Shown here: positions 37,885 through 47,057 of the stretch, in pieces | How positions within the stretch are numbered: position 1 is the stretch's first letter | Layout: every line of letters starts with the position of its first letter | Assembly (NCBI GenBank): GCA_010692635.1 | Contig: JAAHGL010000001.1 | Coordinates: 21,169 to 85,168 of the forward strand | Direction of reading: 5' to 3' | Source: Symploca sp. SIO2C1 | GTDB lineage: Bacteria; Cyanobacteriota; Cyanobacteriia; Cyanobacteriales; Coleofasciculaceae | DNA: 64,000 nucleotides | Notes under the pieces: model-generated | What the model was told of the DNA's origin: nothing | The model's input: the letters and a program-made list of their open reading frames with translations, nothing else | Databases searched by the model: none | Position numbers and translations under genes: made by a program

Positions 37885-39024
37885 ATGACTGATTATTCCA
37901 AAATCCCTTCCCCTTGCTATGTGCTGGAGGAAGAAAAGCTGATTGAGAATCTTGAGTTAATCGACTCGGTTCAGAAAAGAGCGGAGATTACTATCATTCT
38001 GGCGCTCAAAGGGTTTGCCATGTTTAGTACCTTTCCCATTGTCAAGCAATACTTACGAGGTACTACCGCTAGCTCTTTGTTTGAAGCAAGGCTAGGGCGA
38101 GAAGAATTTGGCGGAGAACTTCATCTCTACTGCCCTGTTTATCAGGAAAATGAGTTTCCAGAACTGATTCAAGGGGCAACCCATATCTCGTTTAATTCTC
38201 TCAGCCAATGGCAGCAATTTAAAGAAAAAACTCTCTTGACACAGGTATCACCAGGTTTACGCATTAATCCAGAATATTCGACCGTAGAGCAGGATATCTA
38301 TAATCCTTCGTCTCCCCTATCTCGTTTGGGAATACGTGCTGAAGTATTAGGAGATAAGTTACCAGAGGGTATTGAAGGTTTACATTGCCACAACTTATGT
38401 GAAAGCGACTCACAGGCTTTAGCCCGTACTTTAGAGCAGATTGAAACCCTCTTTGGGCATCACCTTCCCCAGATTAAATGGCTTAATTTAGGGGGAGGAC
38501 ATCTGATGACTTCTAAAAGTTATGATATTGAGCACCTAATTCAAGTTTTAACCAGTTTCAAAACCCGTTATCCTCACTTGCATATTTATCTTGAGCCTGG
38601 TTCAGCAGTGGCATGGGAAACTGGGGTACTTCGGGCAACAGTTTTTGATCTGATTGAGACATCTGATCCTACTATTGCCATGCTTGATGTCTCATTTACA
38701 GCTCATATGCCTGATTGTTTGGAGATGCCTTATAAACCTCGTATTCGAGGTGCAAGAGATCCAAAAGAGGAAGAGCCTAGATACCGAATGGGGGGACTAA
38801 CTTGCCTTGCAGGAGACTTTATGGGTATGGGAGATTACTACTTTGAAAAGCCTTTGGAGGTTGGTGAGACGATTGTTTTTGAAGATATGATTCACTATAC
38901 GATGGTGAAGACTTCTATGTTTAATGGAATCAAACATCCAGGGATTGGCATTGTTCGTTCTGATGGTAGCTTTAATTTGATTAGAGAATTTGGCTATGAG
39001 GATTATAAGGGTCGATTATCTTAG
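37885..39024 (+). CDS. nspC: Carboxynorspermidine decarboxylase
   Basis: PLP-dependent alanine-racemase-fold decarboxylase that completes norspermidine or spermidine synthesis. 379 residues. Opens YSKIPSPCYVLEEEKL, PLP-binding Lys42 in ILALKGFAMFSTF, HCHNLCESD, the glycine loop LNLGGGHLM, LEPGSAV and MADKT-like end motifs (GDFMGMGDYYFEKPLEVGE). ATG 37885 is preferred; a GTG at 37876 adds three residues. Its last 36 codons are repeated, decayed, at 39655-39766. Confidence 0.92.
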   Translation: MTDYSKIPSPCYVLEEEKLIENLELIDSVQKRAEITIILALKGFAMFSTFPIVKQYLRGTTASSLFEARLGREEFGGELHLYCPVYQENEFPELIQGATHISFNSLSQWQQFKEKTLLTQVSPGLRINPEYSTVEQDIYNPSSPLSRLGIRAEVLGDKLPEGIEGLHCHNLCESDSQALARTLEQIETLFGHHLPQIKWLNLGGGHLMTSKSYDIEHLIQVLTSFKTRYPHLHIYLEPGSAVAWETGVLRATVFDLIETSDPTIAMLDVSFTAHMPDCLEMPYKPRIRGARDPKEEEPRYRMGGLTCLAGDFMGMGDYYFEKPLEVGETIVFEDMIHYTMVKTSMFNGIKHPGIGIVRSDGSFNLIREFGYEDYKGRLS

Positions 39025-39059
39025 AATTGTTAAGTATGGACATACCACTTGGAGTTTCA

Positions 39060-39302
39060 ATGAACCACAAAGACACAAAGGACACAAAGTGGGAAACTGT
39101 AGACGCTGTAGAACGCTCTCCTGGTAAAGTGAGTGGTGTTTGGGTATTCCGGAATACACGAGTCCCCGTTGCTGCCTTATTTGAAAATTTACGAGACGGT
39201 GCAACAGTAGAAGAATTTTTGGAGTGGTTTCCAGGTGTAGAGCGATCTCAAGTTGAAGCTGTACTTAACTACGAACTTAAAATGTTAGCAGTTACTGTGT
39301 AG
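39060..39302 (+). CDS. DUF433 antitoxin
   Basis: 80 residues. The family core is GVWVFRNTRVPVAALFENLR and then DGATVEEFLEWFPGVERSQV. Paired with the DUF5615 gene that starts three bases after its stop. The start at ATG 39060 follows GGAG at 39051-39054; its first residues (MNHKDTKDTKW) come from a dispersed ACAAAG-rich repeat, so a repeat has supplied or replaced the original start. Longer in-frame starts exist at 39027 and 39036. Role inferred from family knowledge: it neutralises the PIN-like partner. Confidence 0.8.
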   Translation: MNHKDTKDTKWETVDAVERSPGKVSGVWVFRNTRVPVAALFENLRDGATVEEFLEWFPGVERSQVEAVLNYELKMLAVTV

Positions 39303-39304
39303 AG

Positions 39305-39622
39305 ATGAAGATCTTGTTTGATCAAGGAACTCCAGTTCCCTTACGTCGCTACCTTGTTGAGCATTCTGTTACCACAGCTTATGAGGAAGGTTGGTCTAAT
39401 TTATCGAACGGAGATTTATTGCAAGCAGCCGAGGCAAAAGGTTATCAATTGCTGTTAACAACAGACCAAAATTTGCACTATCAACAGAATTTAAGCAAAC
39501 TCACCATTGGAATTGTAGTTTTATGCTCAACATCATGGCCAAAAATTCGTTTACGGGTTGATGAGATCTGCGAAACTATCAACACAATTGCTCCCGGCGA
39601 CTATGTGGAAATTAGAGTGTAA
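39305..39622 (+). CDS. DUF5615 PIN-like toxin
   Basis: 105 residues, small PIN-like fold: MKILFDQGTPVPLRRYL (first Asp), AYEEGWSNLSNGDLLQAAE, LLTTDQNLHYQ (second acid). Members are predicted RNases of toxin-antitoxin pairs. It follows the DUF433 gene by two bases. The module is intact here, in contrast to the broken PIN pair at 23251-23575. Confidence 0.8.
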   Translation: MKILFDQGTPVPLRRYLVEHSVTTAYEEGWSNLSNGDLLQAAEAKGYQLLLTTDQNLHYQQNLSKLTIGIVVLCSTSWPKIRLRVDEICETINTIAPGDYVEIRV

Positions 39623-39654
39623 CTTTTCTGTGTCTTATGGGGAAGAGTGGGAGC

Positions 39655-39766
39655 TTCGATGTTTAATGGTATAAAATATCCTGCGATCGCTATTGTTCGT
39701 TCTGATGGTGGCTTTGATTTAATTAGAGAATTTAGCTACGAAGATTATAAGGGTCGATTATATTAG
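39655..39766 (+). pseudogene. Duplicated 3' end of nspC
   Basis: Reads SMFNGIKYPAIAIVRSDGG and then FDLIREFSYEDYKGRLY, stop; nspC ends SMFNGIKHPGIGIVRSDGS and FNLIREFGYEDYKGRLS. About 80% identical, so the duplication is not recent. It follows the toxin gene directly. Confidence 0.8.
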
Positions 39767-39771
39767 TTTGA

Positions 39772-39831
39772 ATGAACCACAAAGACACAAAGGACGCAAA
39801 GTGGGAGACTTTAGACGCTGTAGAACGCTAG
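39772..39831 (+). pseudogene. Duplicated 5' end of the DUF433 gene
   Basis: ATG then NHKDTKDAKWETLDAVER and a TAG. The intact gene starts MNHKDTKDTKWETVDAVERS. It is cut off after 19 codons. Confidence 0.75.
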
Positions 39832-40521
39832 CTTGAGCAATGCTCTTAGCAATTTGTCTTCTTCGCTGTTCAATTTTAATCATCCCAATGCCCACCAAAG
39901 CAATAAGCGATCGCAACTTGGTCTGTTCAGATCTTCTTTTTCTCCACACCTCACACCCCACACCCTACACCCCATCTTCTTTTTAACCTTGTTGTCACCC
40001 CGTCAGGAGCCGCACTCATATCAATTGCGGTAGGGGCGGGTTCACCAACCAATTAAGGAAATCAACAAACCCTACAGGTAAACCCGCCCCGGTTTGACGC
40101 ATTATAATTGGGGTTTGCTGAATAAAAACAAGAGCTTTGTCAGATAAGGGTTTCAATCATTTTGATGCCAAAGCAAGTACAAGGTTTTTCGACGATTTGT
40201 AGTAAAAATCCTTTCATTTAGCGATTGCCTGAGCAGTTTCTAATGTCCGGGAAATCCTGACACCACAAAAAAATGTATTTGTCAAAAATCTCTTGAACCT
40301 TTACTGAATAACCTTCTTCCTTATTTCTTCCTTCTGCCCTCTGCCCTGGAGCCTTCTGCCTTTTCGTCGCCATTTGACTTGATGAGGCAAGCCCTAATTG
40401 GTTTCGGTGACCGGGGCGGGTTTAGCAAAATTATCGTTGAGTATCCAAGTTTCGGGTGAACCCGCCCCTACAATATGTACAATTTAATTCACATTAGACG
40501 TAAATTCTAAATTCCTTTGAA
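39832..40521. other. Intergenic stretch before the agmatinase gene
   Basis: No gene supported. It contains two pieces of a GGGGCGGGTT / AACCCGCCCC palindromic repeat (about 40030-40090 and 40410-40470) around the element at 40111-40394, plus CACACC-type units near 39945-39970. A possible minus-strand frame here (39758-39961) is mostly repeat. Confidence 0.55.
40111..40394. mobile_element. Inverted-end element, GGGYTTGCTG family (copy 1)
   Basis: 284 bp, ends GGGTTTGCTGAATAA and TTGATGAGGCAAGCCC, flanked by TAATTG on both sides (40105-40110, 40395-40400). Non-coding. A CTTCTGCC array lies inside near its right end. Confidence 0.65.
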
Positions 40522-41574
40522 ATGCACATTGGTATCAATCAAGCCAGTTTTAATCCTAATGGAATTACTATTCCCAATGGCTGCTTCTTTGGTTTTCCCT
40601 ATGGGGTTGAGGAGGCTGCAATTGTTTTGTTGCCTGTAGCTTGGGATGTCACTACGTCTTACCGAGAAGGGGCAGCCAATGGTCCTCAAGCGATTTTAGA
40701 TGCTTCTGTACAGTTAGATTGGTATGATTTTGATCTACCCCAAGCTTGGCAAACCAAGTGCGGGACTATACCGATGAACTCGGATATCCAAGAACAAAAT
40801 CGGGCTATACGAGCGATCGCTAAATTAATTATTGAGCATTTGGAAAGCGGTGGTAAAGTTGATGATCATGCGATCGCAAAACAGTTAGCAACGGTTAATC
40901 AAGCTTCGGCTACTCTGAACCATTGGGTTTACACTCAATCTTTGGAACTGCTAGAGCAAGGGAAGCTAGTAGGTATTGTTGGTGGAGATCACAGTGTTCC
41001 TTTAGGGTTAATGCAAGCTCTAGCACAAAAGTACGAAGACTACGGTATTTTACATATTGATGCCCATGCGGATCTGCGGCAAGCCTACGAGGGATTTACC
41101 TATTCCCATGCCTCGATTATGCACAACGCTCTCAAGCTACCCCAAATTAGTCGCTTAGTTCAAGTTGGTATCCGCGATGTTTGTGAGGCAGAAATGGCAA
41201 TGGTAAAGAGCGATGAGCGGATTGTCATGTTTGATGACTGGCAGCTTAAAGCCAATACTTACCAAGGTATCCCTTGGGCAACTCAGTGCGATAAAATTAT
41301 CTCTAATCTACCTGATAAGGTTTATATTAGCTTTGATATTGATGGCTTAAATCCCTCCTATTGTCCGAATACAGGTACTCCCGTACCTGGTGGCTTAGAG
41401 TTTAATGAAGCAATTTACTTATTGCGATCGCTAGTTCAAACTGGGAAAAGGATTATTGGTTTTGATCTATGTGAAGTTGCCCCAGGTGAGTTGGGAGATG
41501 AGTGGGATGGCAATGTAGGAGCTAGAGTTCTGTACAAACTTGCTTGTTTACAGAGGTTTCAAGTGAGTCTTTAG
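40522..41574 (+). CDS. Agmatinase/ureohydrolase family enzyme
   Basis: 350 residues. The metal ligands of the family are present: GGDHS near 154, HIDAHADLR near 182, and SFDIDGLNPSY with GTPVPGGL. Such enzymes hydrolyse agmatine to putrescine and urea, and the gene's place next to the carboxy(nor)spermidine genes supports that. However it carries a longer N-terminal part than a standard agmatinase (about 300 aa), and some longer cyanobacterial members are guanidine hydrolases, so the substrate is open. ATG 40522 is the only good start. Confidence 0.85.
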   Translation: MHIGINQASFNPNGITIPNGCFFGFPYGVEEAAIVLLPVAWDVTTSYREGAANGPQAILDASVQLDWYDFDLPQAWQTKCGTIPMNSDIQEQNRAIRAIAKLIIEHLESGGKVDDHAIAKQLATVNQASATLNHWVYTQSLELLEQGKLVGIVGGDHSVPLGLMQALAQKYEDYGILHIDAHADLRQAYEGFTYSHASIMHNALKLPQISRLVQVGIRDVCEAEMAMVKSDERIVMFDDWQLKANTYQGIPWATQCDKIISNLPDKVYISFDIDGLNPSYCPNTGTPVPGGLEFNEAIYLLRSLVQTGKRIIGFDLCEVAPGELGDEWDGNVGARVLYKLACLQRFQVSL

Positions 41575-41603
41575 CCAGTTTTTATTACCAATGACTTTAG
41601 TTA

Positions 41604-41910
41604 GGGCTTGCTGCATAAGTGTGGAAGCTATGCCAGACAAGGCTTTCAATCATTTTTTTCGAGCCCAAGTGCAAGGAAATGGTATCTTTTAGTTCAAAAA
41701 CCTTGCACTTTCGTTGAGATTAACTCAAAACTTGTTACTTTTTACTTGTTATACCAAATCCGCTTTACCTAGGGTCTATTCCAAAAAATCAAAGTCTTTG
41801 CTGAGAGAGGATTTGGGGATTTGGGTAAGTACCCCACAATAACCGGATTTGGTATTACTCGTTACTTTTTACTTCCTAAAATGCTCCCATTTTACTTATT
41901 CAGCAAACCC
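41604..41910. mobile_element. Inverted-end element, GGGYTTGCTG family (copy 2)
   Basis: 307 bp, ends GGGCTTGCTGCATAAG and CTTATTCAGCAAACCC, flanked by TAGTTA on both sides (41598-41603, 41911-41916). Non-coding. It hosts a second element at 41752-41854. Confidence 0.72.
41752..41854. mobile_element. Nested miniature element, TACCAAATCC family (copy 1)
   Basis: 103 bp, ends TACCAAATCCG and CCGGATTTGGTA, flanked by TTA on both sides (41749-41751, 41855-41857). The related sequence at about 5180-5215 is the same host DNA without the insertion (CTTGTTACTCGTTAC), an empty site. Confidence 0.78.
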
Positions 41911-41933
41911 TAGTTAGGTTAAATTCAGCCAAC

Positions 41934-42581
41934 TTAACCACAAAGCACACGATAAACAAAAGCTTCAATAGTTGCTCTCTCAGAAACCAACGGAATATTT
42001 TGAAATGGCTTAGAATGTTCTACCAGTTGACACCATCCTTCTTTCTCTAAAGTATTTATTTTCGCGCGAATGCTATCAATATAAGAAGCAATATCAACTC
42101 GAATTGCGACAATAATCAAACCTTGGGGTTTAACAATGCGCATGAATTCATCAAATGATTCGGGGGGTGCGTGGTTAGCGGAAAAAGTACCAGCACTCAC
42201 AACCGCATCAAACGCATTATCAGTAAAATCTAAAGGTTGCCCCAATACCATTTGTCTCAAATCTTGATAGACTTGCTTTTTCCGTGCGCTTTCTAACATA
42301 CCCAGGGATAAATCAATACCCACTAGATTGGTATATCCAAGAATAGAAAGAAGTTCTCCTACCATTCCCGTACCAACGCCAGCATCTAATATATTGGCAT
42401 CAGTGGATTGGATAAATCTTCCCACCAATCCATTGATTACAGCAGGAGGATTATAGCCAAAGCTGAGAACACTTTCATCATACTCTTGCGACCAATTATC
42501 GTAGATATTGGATAACTCTTGGTTATTCTGAGCAGAGCTTACTTTTTGCAGCCAATGGGATTTATTAGGTGACATCATCAA
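41934..42581 (-). CDS. Class I SAM-dependent methyltransferase
   Basis: 215 residues. Begins with a helical YDNWSQEYDESV segment, then motif I ILDAGVGTGMVGELL near 64, VGIDLSLGMLESAR and VVSAGTFSANHAPPESFDE. Substrate unknown. It lies 13 bases downstream of an aminotransferase remnant on the same strand, so it probably once belonged to a longer operon. Start could be any of three Met codons at its beginning. Confidence 0.85.
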   Translation of the reverse strand: MMMSPNKSHWLQKVSSAQNNQELSNIYDNWSQEYDESVLSFGYNPPAVINGLVGRFIQSTDANILDAGVGTGMVGELLSILGYTNLVGIDLSLGMLESARKKQVYQDLRQMVLGQPLDFTDNAFDAVVSAGTFSANHAPPESFDEFMRIVKPQGLIIVAIRVDIASYIDSIRAKINTLEKEGWCQLVEHSKPFQNIPLVSERATIEAFVYRVLCG

Positions 42582-42594
42582 TTATCCTATAGTT

Positions 42595-42834
42595 TTAGCT
42601 TGTTAAAATATATTCTTTCAAGATAGTCCTTAATCTGGTGGCAATATCATCAATATCTTGCCGTGTGGACACTAAAGGAGGTACAACAGGAATAACATTA
42701 TTTTCTGCAGGTCTTCTGAATAATAAACCATATTTTCTGGCAAAAGGAGCAAGATTAGCTGCATCATGTTCATCAACTAGCTTAACTCCATACATATAAC
42801 CACACCCCCACACCTGCTCAACAATCTCAAACAT
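42595..42834 (-). pseudogene. C-terminal remnant of a class III aminotransferase
   Basis: 79 codons, MFEIVEQVWGCGYMYGVKLV to the end, with GLLFRRPAENNVIPVVPPLV and then STRQDIDDIA: the normal last part of a PLP-dependent class III aminotransferase (for example acetylornithine or diaminobutyrate type). The catalytic Lys region and everything upstream are missing. Its left edge coincides with the last bases of the lipoprotein gene, so a deletion joined the two. Confidence 0.75.
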
Positions 42835-44017
42835 GCTCCTCTGATAGTTCAGGAGCAATAGCTGGTTCCTCTTCTTCCTGTGGAGCAACAGATGTCTCCT
42901 CTGATAGTTCAGGAGTAATAGCTGGTTCCTCTTCTTCCTGTGGAGCAACAGATGTCTCCTCTGATAGTTCAGGAGCAATAGATGCTTCTTCTTCTGGAAC
43001 AACAATTGCTTCCGGGGAAGGTTCCTCGACTTCCTCTACTTGTTCAGGTAACTCGATAGGAGACGGGGTTACTACAGGTACAGGAGTTGGCAGCGGTACG
43101 ACTTGGTAATTTGGTTCTACAATGCTACGTGCCACCTCTAGCTCTAGTTCACCGCGCACTAGCTGAGACAAGGTATCTTCGCCCTTAGGTTCGTAGCTAA
43201 TCAGCTGCACCGTGTCATTGAAAACATTTTTGACAGCGTTTCCTTGTTCATCTAAGAACTCCAAATGCACCCAGTTTTTGCCCGGTTTAAACCCTTTAAG
43301 ATAAAAAGGCTGCCAACGATCAAGAATAAAGTTTTGACCGTTTACTGTGACCCGAATTCGCCAATCAACAATCTCATCATCAGGATTTTCTGCCGCAACT
43401 AGATGGAGTGGAGCATTAGTTAGGTAGAAATCGAGCATAATTGGCTCAGCTCCATAACTACCTTGAGGACGATTGTAAGTTAGTAGTGGTAAGGCTAGGT
43501 CTGGATTGTTATCAGTAGTCTTGGTAAAGAGGTGAAAGGTCGTTTGAGCATAAGCACCTTCGTTCTTAAAACTCTCATGCCAGGGTCGGGAAGCGAATAC
43601 TCTTAGAGTGTGAGTTCCAGGAGATAAATCTTCAAAAACTAGAGGTTGGTCTAACTCATAAACCTCCTTATTGATATGGTTGTCTAGAATCACATGTAGG
43701 TGGGGACCCAGACCCAAATCTGAATCTTGGAAAATTGGTAGATCCTGAACCTGGAATTCCACTTTTACAGTATTGTCTTGGAGAACTTGATCCGCCTTAG
43801 GGCTGACAATTGCCACCTGAGGCTGGTAAGCCTCCAAGCTCTGGTTAAGCTGTTGAATGACTGGAGGTGGTGCCACCTCGGAGAGCTGTTGTGTTCTCTG
43901 AGCAGGAAATGCTACCTCAGTACTTGGTATCTCAGATATCTCAATACGATCTTCTCCACATCCCACCAAACCCCAAGCCAAAATTGCTGCCACCAGCAAA
44001 GAAAAAAGTACTCTCAC
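42827..44017 (-). CDS. Lipoprotein with C-terminal 20-residue acidic repeats, probably truncated
   Basis: 396 residues. Signal peptide with lipobox LVGC (Cys20), so anchored to a membrane. The folded part (about 50-290) has APPPVIQQLNQSLEAYQPQV, LGPHLHVILDNHI and HTLRVFASRPWHESF; I recognise no named domain. A Pro/Val-rich segment leads to repeats of EETSVAPQEEEEPAIxPELS (20 residues; 60 bp, nearly identical in DNA), ending abruptly EEHV where an aminotransferase remnant begins. The gene's original end is probably lost. Confidence 0.75.
   Translation of the reverse strand: MRVLFSLLVAAILAWGLVGCGEDRIEISEIPSTEVAFPAQRTQQLSEVAPPPVIQQLNQSLEAYQPQVAIVSPKADQVLQDNTVKVEFQVQDLPIFQDSDLGLGPHLHVILDNHINKEVYELDQPLVFEDLSPGTHTLRVFASRPWHESFKNEGAYAQTTFHLFTKTTDNNPDLALPLLTYNRPQGSYGAEPIMLDFYLTNAPLHLVAAENPDDEIVDWRIRVTVNGQNFILDRWQPFYLKGFKPGKNWVHLEFLDEQGNAVKNVFNDTVQLISYEPKGEDTLSQLVRGELELEVARSIVEPNYQVVPLPTPVPVVTPSPIELPEQVEEVEEPSPEAIVVPEEEASIAPELSEETSVAPQEEEEPAITPELSEETSVAPQEEEEPAIAPELSEEHV
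42837..42975 (-). repeat. 60-bp tandem repeat in the lipoprotein gene
   Basis: Two full and one partial copies of a 60-bp unit (CTCCTCTGATAGTTCAGGAG start on the + strand), near identical. Confidence 0.85.
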
Positions 44018-44636
44018 AGTTATCCTCCGTTAAGCTCATCCCACATAATGTTAAGTTGTGGGATTTCGCGTCCTTTGTTCTTTGTCATTACAAAGGACAA
44101 ATGACTAATAACAAAGCAGCGAGCGGCAATCCCCCCCATAGCAATGTCAGGAATGGGCTTCCCGCCGCTTTTGGTGATTGTTACCCAAGACTCAACCTCC
44201 TTTTGCTACCGGCATTCTATCCTATGTGAAGCTTTTCATAGGAACTATACAGTAGTACTAACAACTTCATAATCTGAATCAATTTAAGCAATCCCTATCA
44301 GAAAAAGCTTTTCCAATTCTGACCATAGACCCTCATCTATATTGCATTTTGTAACATTTACTCGAATTACTATTGACTTTTTCTCTAGGAGTTTTTGCAT
44401 TAAAAGCTAAGTTAGACCTTGATTTGCTCAAATTTGAATTATTGTTAACTGCTGCCTTAGACTGCCCAAGGCAAGACCTATCATCTACTAGAGAAGATAT
44501 TCCGTTTAGTTATTTAAACAAAATGGATATATCGTTTCCCAAGGGAAGCATTTTCGTGGTACTTTCCTCCCTATAAAGTAAAGATTCAACTCCCCTTGGG
44601 GTACTTCTCAATCCTTGTCTAGAGAGGAGATTCCTT
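44018..44636. other. psaA upstream region
   Basis: The part near 44029-44180 holds an IS200/IS605 left-end-like hairpin (ATCCCACA..TGTGGGAT) shared with 29617. The remaining ~400 bases are AT-rich leader before psaA; AGAGAGGAG at 44620-44628 is the ribosome-binding site. I cannot define promoter boxes. A frame at 44373-44576 has no support. Confidence 0.55.
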
Positions 44637-46886
44637 ATGACAATCAGCCCTCCTGAGCGAGAGGCTAAATCTAGGGTGGATAATGATCCGGTACCAGCTT
44701 CTTTCGAGAAGTGGGGTAAGCCCGGTCACTTTTCCCGTACCCTGTCCAGAGGTCCAAAAACCACAACTTGGATTTGGGACCTCCATGCTGACGCTCACGA
44801 TTTCGATAGTCATACCAGTGACTTACAAGATATATCTCGTAAAATATTCAGTGCTCACTTCGGTCATTTAGCCGTTGTGTTCGTCTGGTTGAGCGGTATG
44901 TATTTTCATGGCGCTCGTTTTTCCAACTATGAGGCTTGGCTGAGCAATCCGCTCGGCGTTAAACCAAGTGCTCAAGTTGTTTGGCCAGTTGTTGGCCAAG
45001 GTATTTTGAATGGCGATGTCGGTGGAGGCTTCCACGGCATCCAAATCACCTCTGGTTTATTCCAGCTTTGGCGTGCTTCTGGAATTACCAATAGTACCCA
45101 GCTGTATGCAACAGCGATTGGTGGTCTGGTGATGGCAGCTCTGATGCTATTTGCCGGTTGGTTCCACTATCACAAGCGGGCTCCCAAACTGGAATGGTTC
45201 CAGAGTGTGGAGTCAATGATGAACCACCATTTGGCCGTGTTGCTAGGTTGTGGCTGCTTGAGCTGGGCTGGTCACCAGATCCACGTTTCTCTGCCAATCA
45301 ACAAGCTGTTGGATGCTGGAGTAGCACCGAGTGACATTCCCTTGCCTCATGAGTTGCTCTTCGACACCGCCAAGATGGCAGAGCTGTATCCCAGTTTTGC
45401 CGAAGGGATTAAGCCGTTCTTCACCTTGAACTGGGGTGTCTATTCTGACTTCCTCACATTCAAGGGTGGTTTGAACCCAGTAACCGGTGGCTTGTGGTTG
45501 TCGGATACTGCTCACCATCACTTGGCGTTGGCAGTTCTGTTCATTGTTGCTGGTCACATGTACCGTAACACCTACGGTATTGGCCACAGCATGAAGGAAA
45601 TCCTAGAGGCTCATAAAGGTCCCTTCACTGGCGAAGGACACAAAGGTCTCTATGAAATCCTGACAACTTCTTGGCATGCCCAGTTATCAGTTAACCTAAC
45701 TGTACTTGGTTCCATAACCATTGCCGTAGCTCATCATATGTACGCGATGCCTCCATATCCGTACATTGCCACAGACTATGCGACTCAGTTGTGCTTGTTT
45801 ACCCACCATATGTGGATTGGAGCCTTCTGTATTGTCGGTGGTGCTGCTCACGCTGCGATCTTTATGGTGCGGGATTATGACCCGGCGCAGAATGTTAACA
45901 ACATGCTAGACCGAGTTATCCGTCACCGCGATGCGATCATCTCTCATCTGAATTGGGTATGTATTTTCCTAGGCTTCCATAGCTTCGGTCTATATATCCA
46001 CAACGATACGATGAGGGCTTTGGGTCGTCCCGAAGATATGTTCTCGGATACGGCAATTAAACTGCAACCAATATTCGCTCAGTGGATACAAAATATCCAC
46101 AGTCTAGCTCCCGGAGGAACTGCTCCCAATGCGCTAGCACCAGTTAGTTACGCCTTCGGTGGTGATGTTGTAGCAGTTGGTGGCAAAGTGGCGATGATGC
46201 CAATTGAGCTGGGTACGGCGGACTTTATGGTGCACCATATCCATGCCTTTACCATCCATGTCACCGCTTTAATTCTGCTGAAAGGCGTACTGTTTGCTCG
46301 TAACTCTCGCTTGATTCCAGATAAATCACAGCTAGGCTTCCGCTTCCCCTGTGATGGTCCAGGTCGTGGTGGTACCTGCCAGGTATCTGCTTGGGATCAT
46401 GTATTCCTAGGTCTTTTCTGGATGTATAACTGCATCTCAGTGGTGCTTTTCCACTTCAGCTGGAAGATGCAATCTGATGTCTGGGGAACAGTATCACCAG
46501 ACGGTACAGTGTCCCACCTTGCCGGTGGTAACTTTGCCCAAAGTGCCATCACGATTAACGGTTGGTTACGTGACTTCTTGTGGGCACAGGCTTCTCAGGT
46601 AATCACATCCTATGGATCTGCCTTGTCTGCTTACGGCATAATGTTCCTAGCCGGTCACTTCATTTTTGCCTTCAGCCTGATGTTCCTATTCAGTGGTCGC
46701 GGCTACTGGCAAGAACTGATCGAATCAATTGTTTGGGCACATAACAAGTTGAAAGTTGCCCCAAGCATTCAACCTCGCGCTCTGAGTATCACTCAGGGGC
46801 GGGCTGTGGGGGTAGCCCACTACCTCCTGGGAGGAATCGTCACTACTTGGGCGTTCTTCCACGCGCGAATCTTATTCTTTGGCTAA
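44637..46886 (+). CDS. psaA: Photosystem I P700 apoprotein A1
   Basis: Core reaction-centre subunit that, with PsaB, binds P700, the chlorophyll chain and the FX iron-sulfur cluster in the thylakoid membrane. 749 residues, normal length, eleven membrane helices. Opens [22 protein letters not shown]-binding Cys lie in [19 protein letters not shown] near 570. WYQELI-type end ([19 protein letters not shown]) and [20 protein letters not shown] are standard. psaB follows 171 bases on, as usual for the psaAB operon. Confidence 0.98.
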   Translation: MTISPPEREAKSRVDNDPVPASFEKWGKPGHFSRTLSRGPKTTTWIWDLHADAHDFDSHTSDLQDISRKIFSAHFGHLAVVFVWLSGMYFHGARFSNYEAWLSNPLGVKPSAQVVWPVVGQGILNGDVGGGFHGIQITSGLFQLWRASGITNSTQLYATAIGGLVMAALMLFAGWFHYHKRAPKLEWFQSVESMMNHHLAVLLGCGCLSWAGHQIHVSLPINKLLDAGVAPSDIPLPHELLFDTAKMAELYPSFAEGIKPFFTLNWGVYSDFLTFKGGLNPVTGGLWLSDTAHHHLALAVLFIVAGHMYRNTYGIGHSMKEILEAHKGPFTGEGHKGLYEILTTSWHAQLSVNLTVLGSITIAVAHHMYAMPPYPYIATDYATQLCLFTHHMWIGAFCIVGGAAHAAIFMVRDYDPAQNVNNMLDRVIRHRDAIISHLNWVCIFLGFHSFGLYIHNDTMRALGRPEDMFSDTAIKLQPIFAQWIQNIHSLAPGGTAPNALAPVSYAFGGDVVAVGGKVAMMPIELGTADFMVHHIHAFTIHVTALILLKGVLFARNSRLIPDKSQLGFRFPCDGPGRGGTCQVSAWDHVFLGLFWMYNCISVVLFHFSWKMQSDVWGTVSPDGTVSHLAGGNFAQSAITINGWLRDFLWAQASQVITSYGSALSAYGIMFLAGHFIFAFSLMFLFSGRGYWQELIESIVWAHNKLKVAPSIQPRALSITQGRAVGVAHYLLGGIVTTWAFFHARILFFG

Positions 46887-47057
46887 CGGCGTTTGAAATT
46901 CGGTAGTCAAATCCCAAGTGGGACACACTTACTGTGTCTTACCTGTCGAAACCTAAAACGACCTGGAACACCTGTTCCAGGGAGTTACTCAGAGAGAAAA
47001 TGAGCAGCTTTTATAGTGTAAGTCTCATATCTTTGCGAGGAGAATTTCCTAAGAAAA

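Noticed and set aside
39758..39961. Minus-strand 67-residue frame
   Set aside because: Largely antisense of the duplicated DUF433 start and repeat DNA.
44373..44576. Plus-strand 67-residue frame in the psaA leader
   Set aside because: No ribosome-binding site or recognisable sequence; likely untranslated leader.
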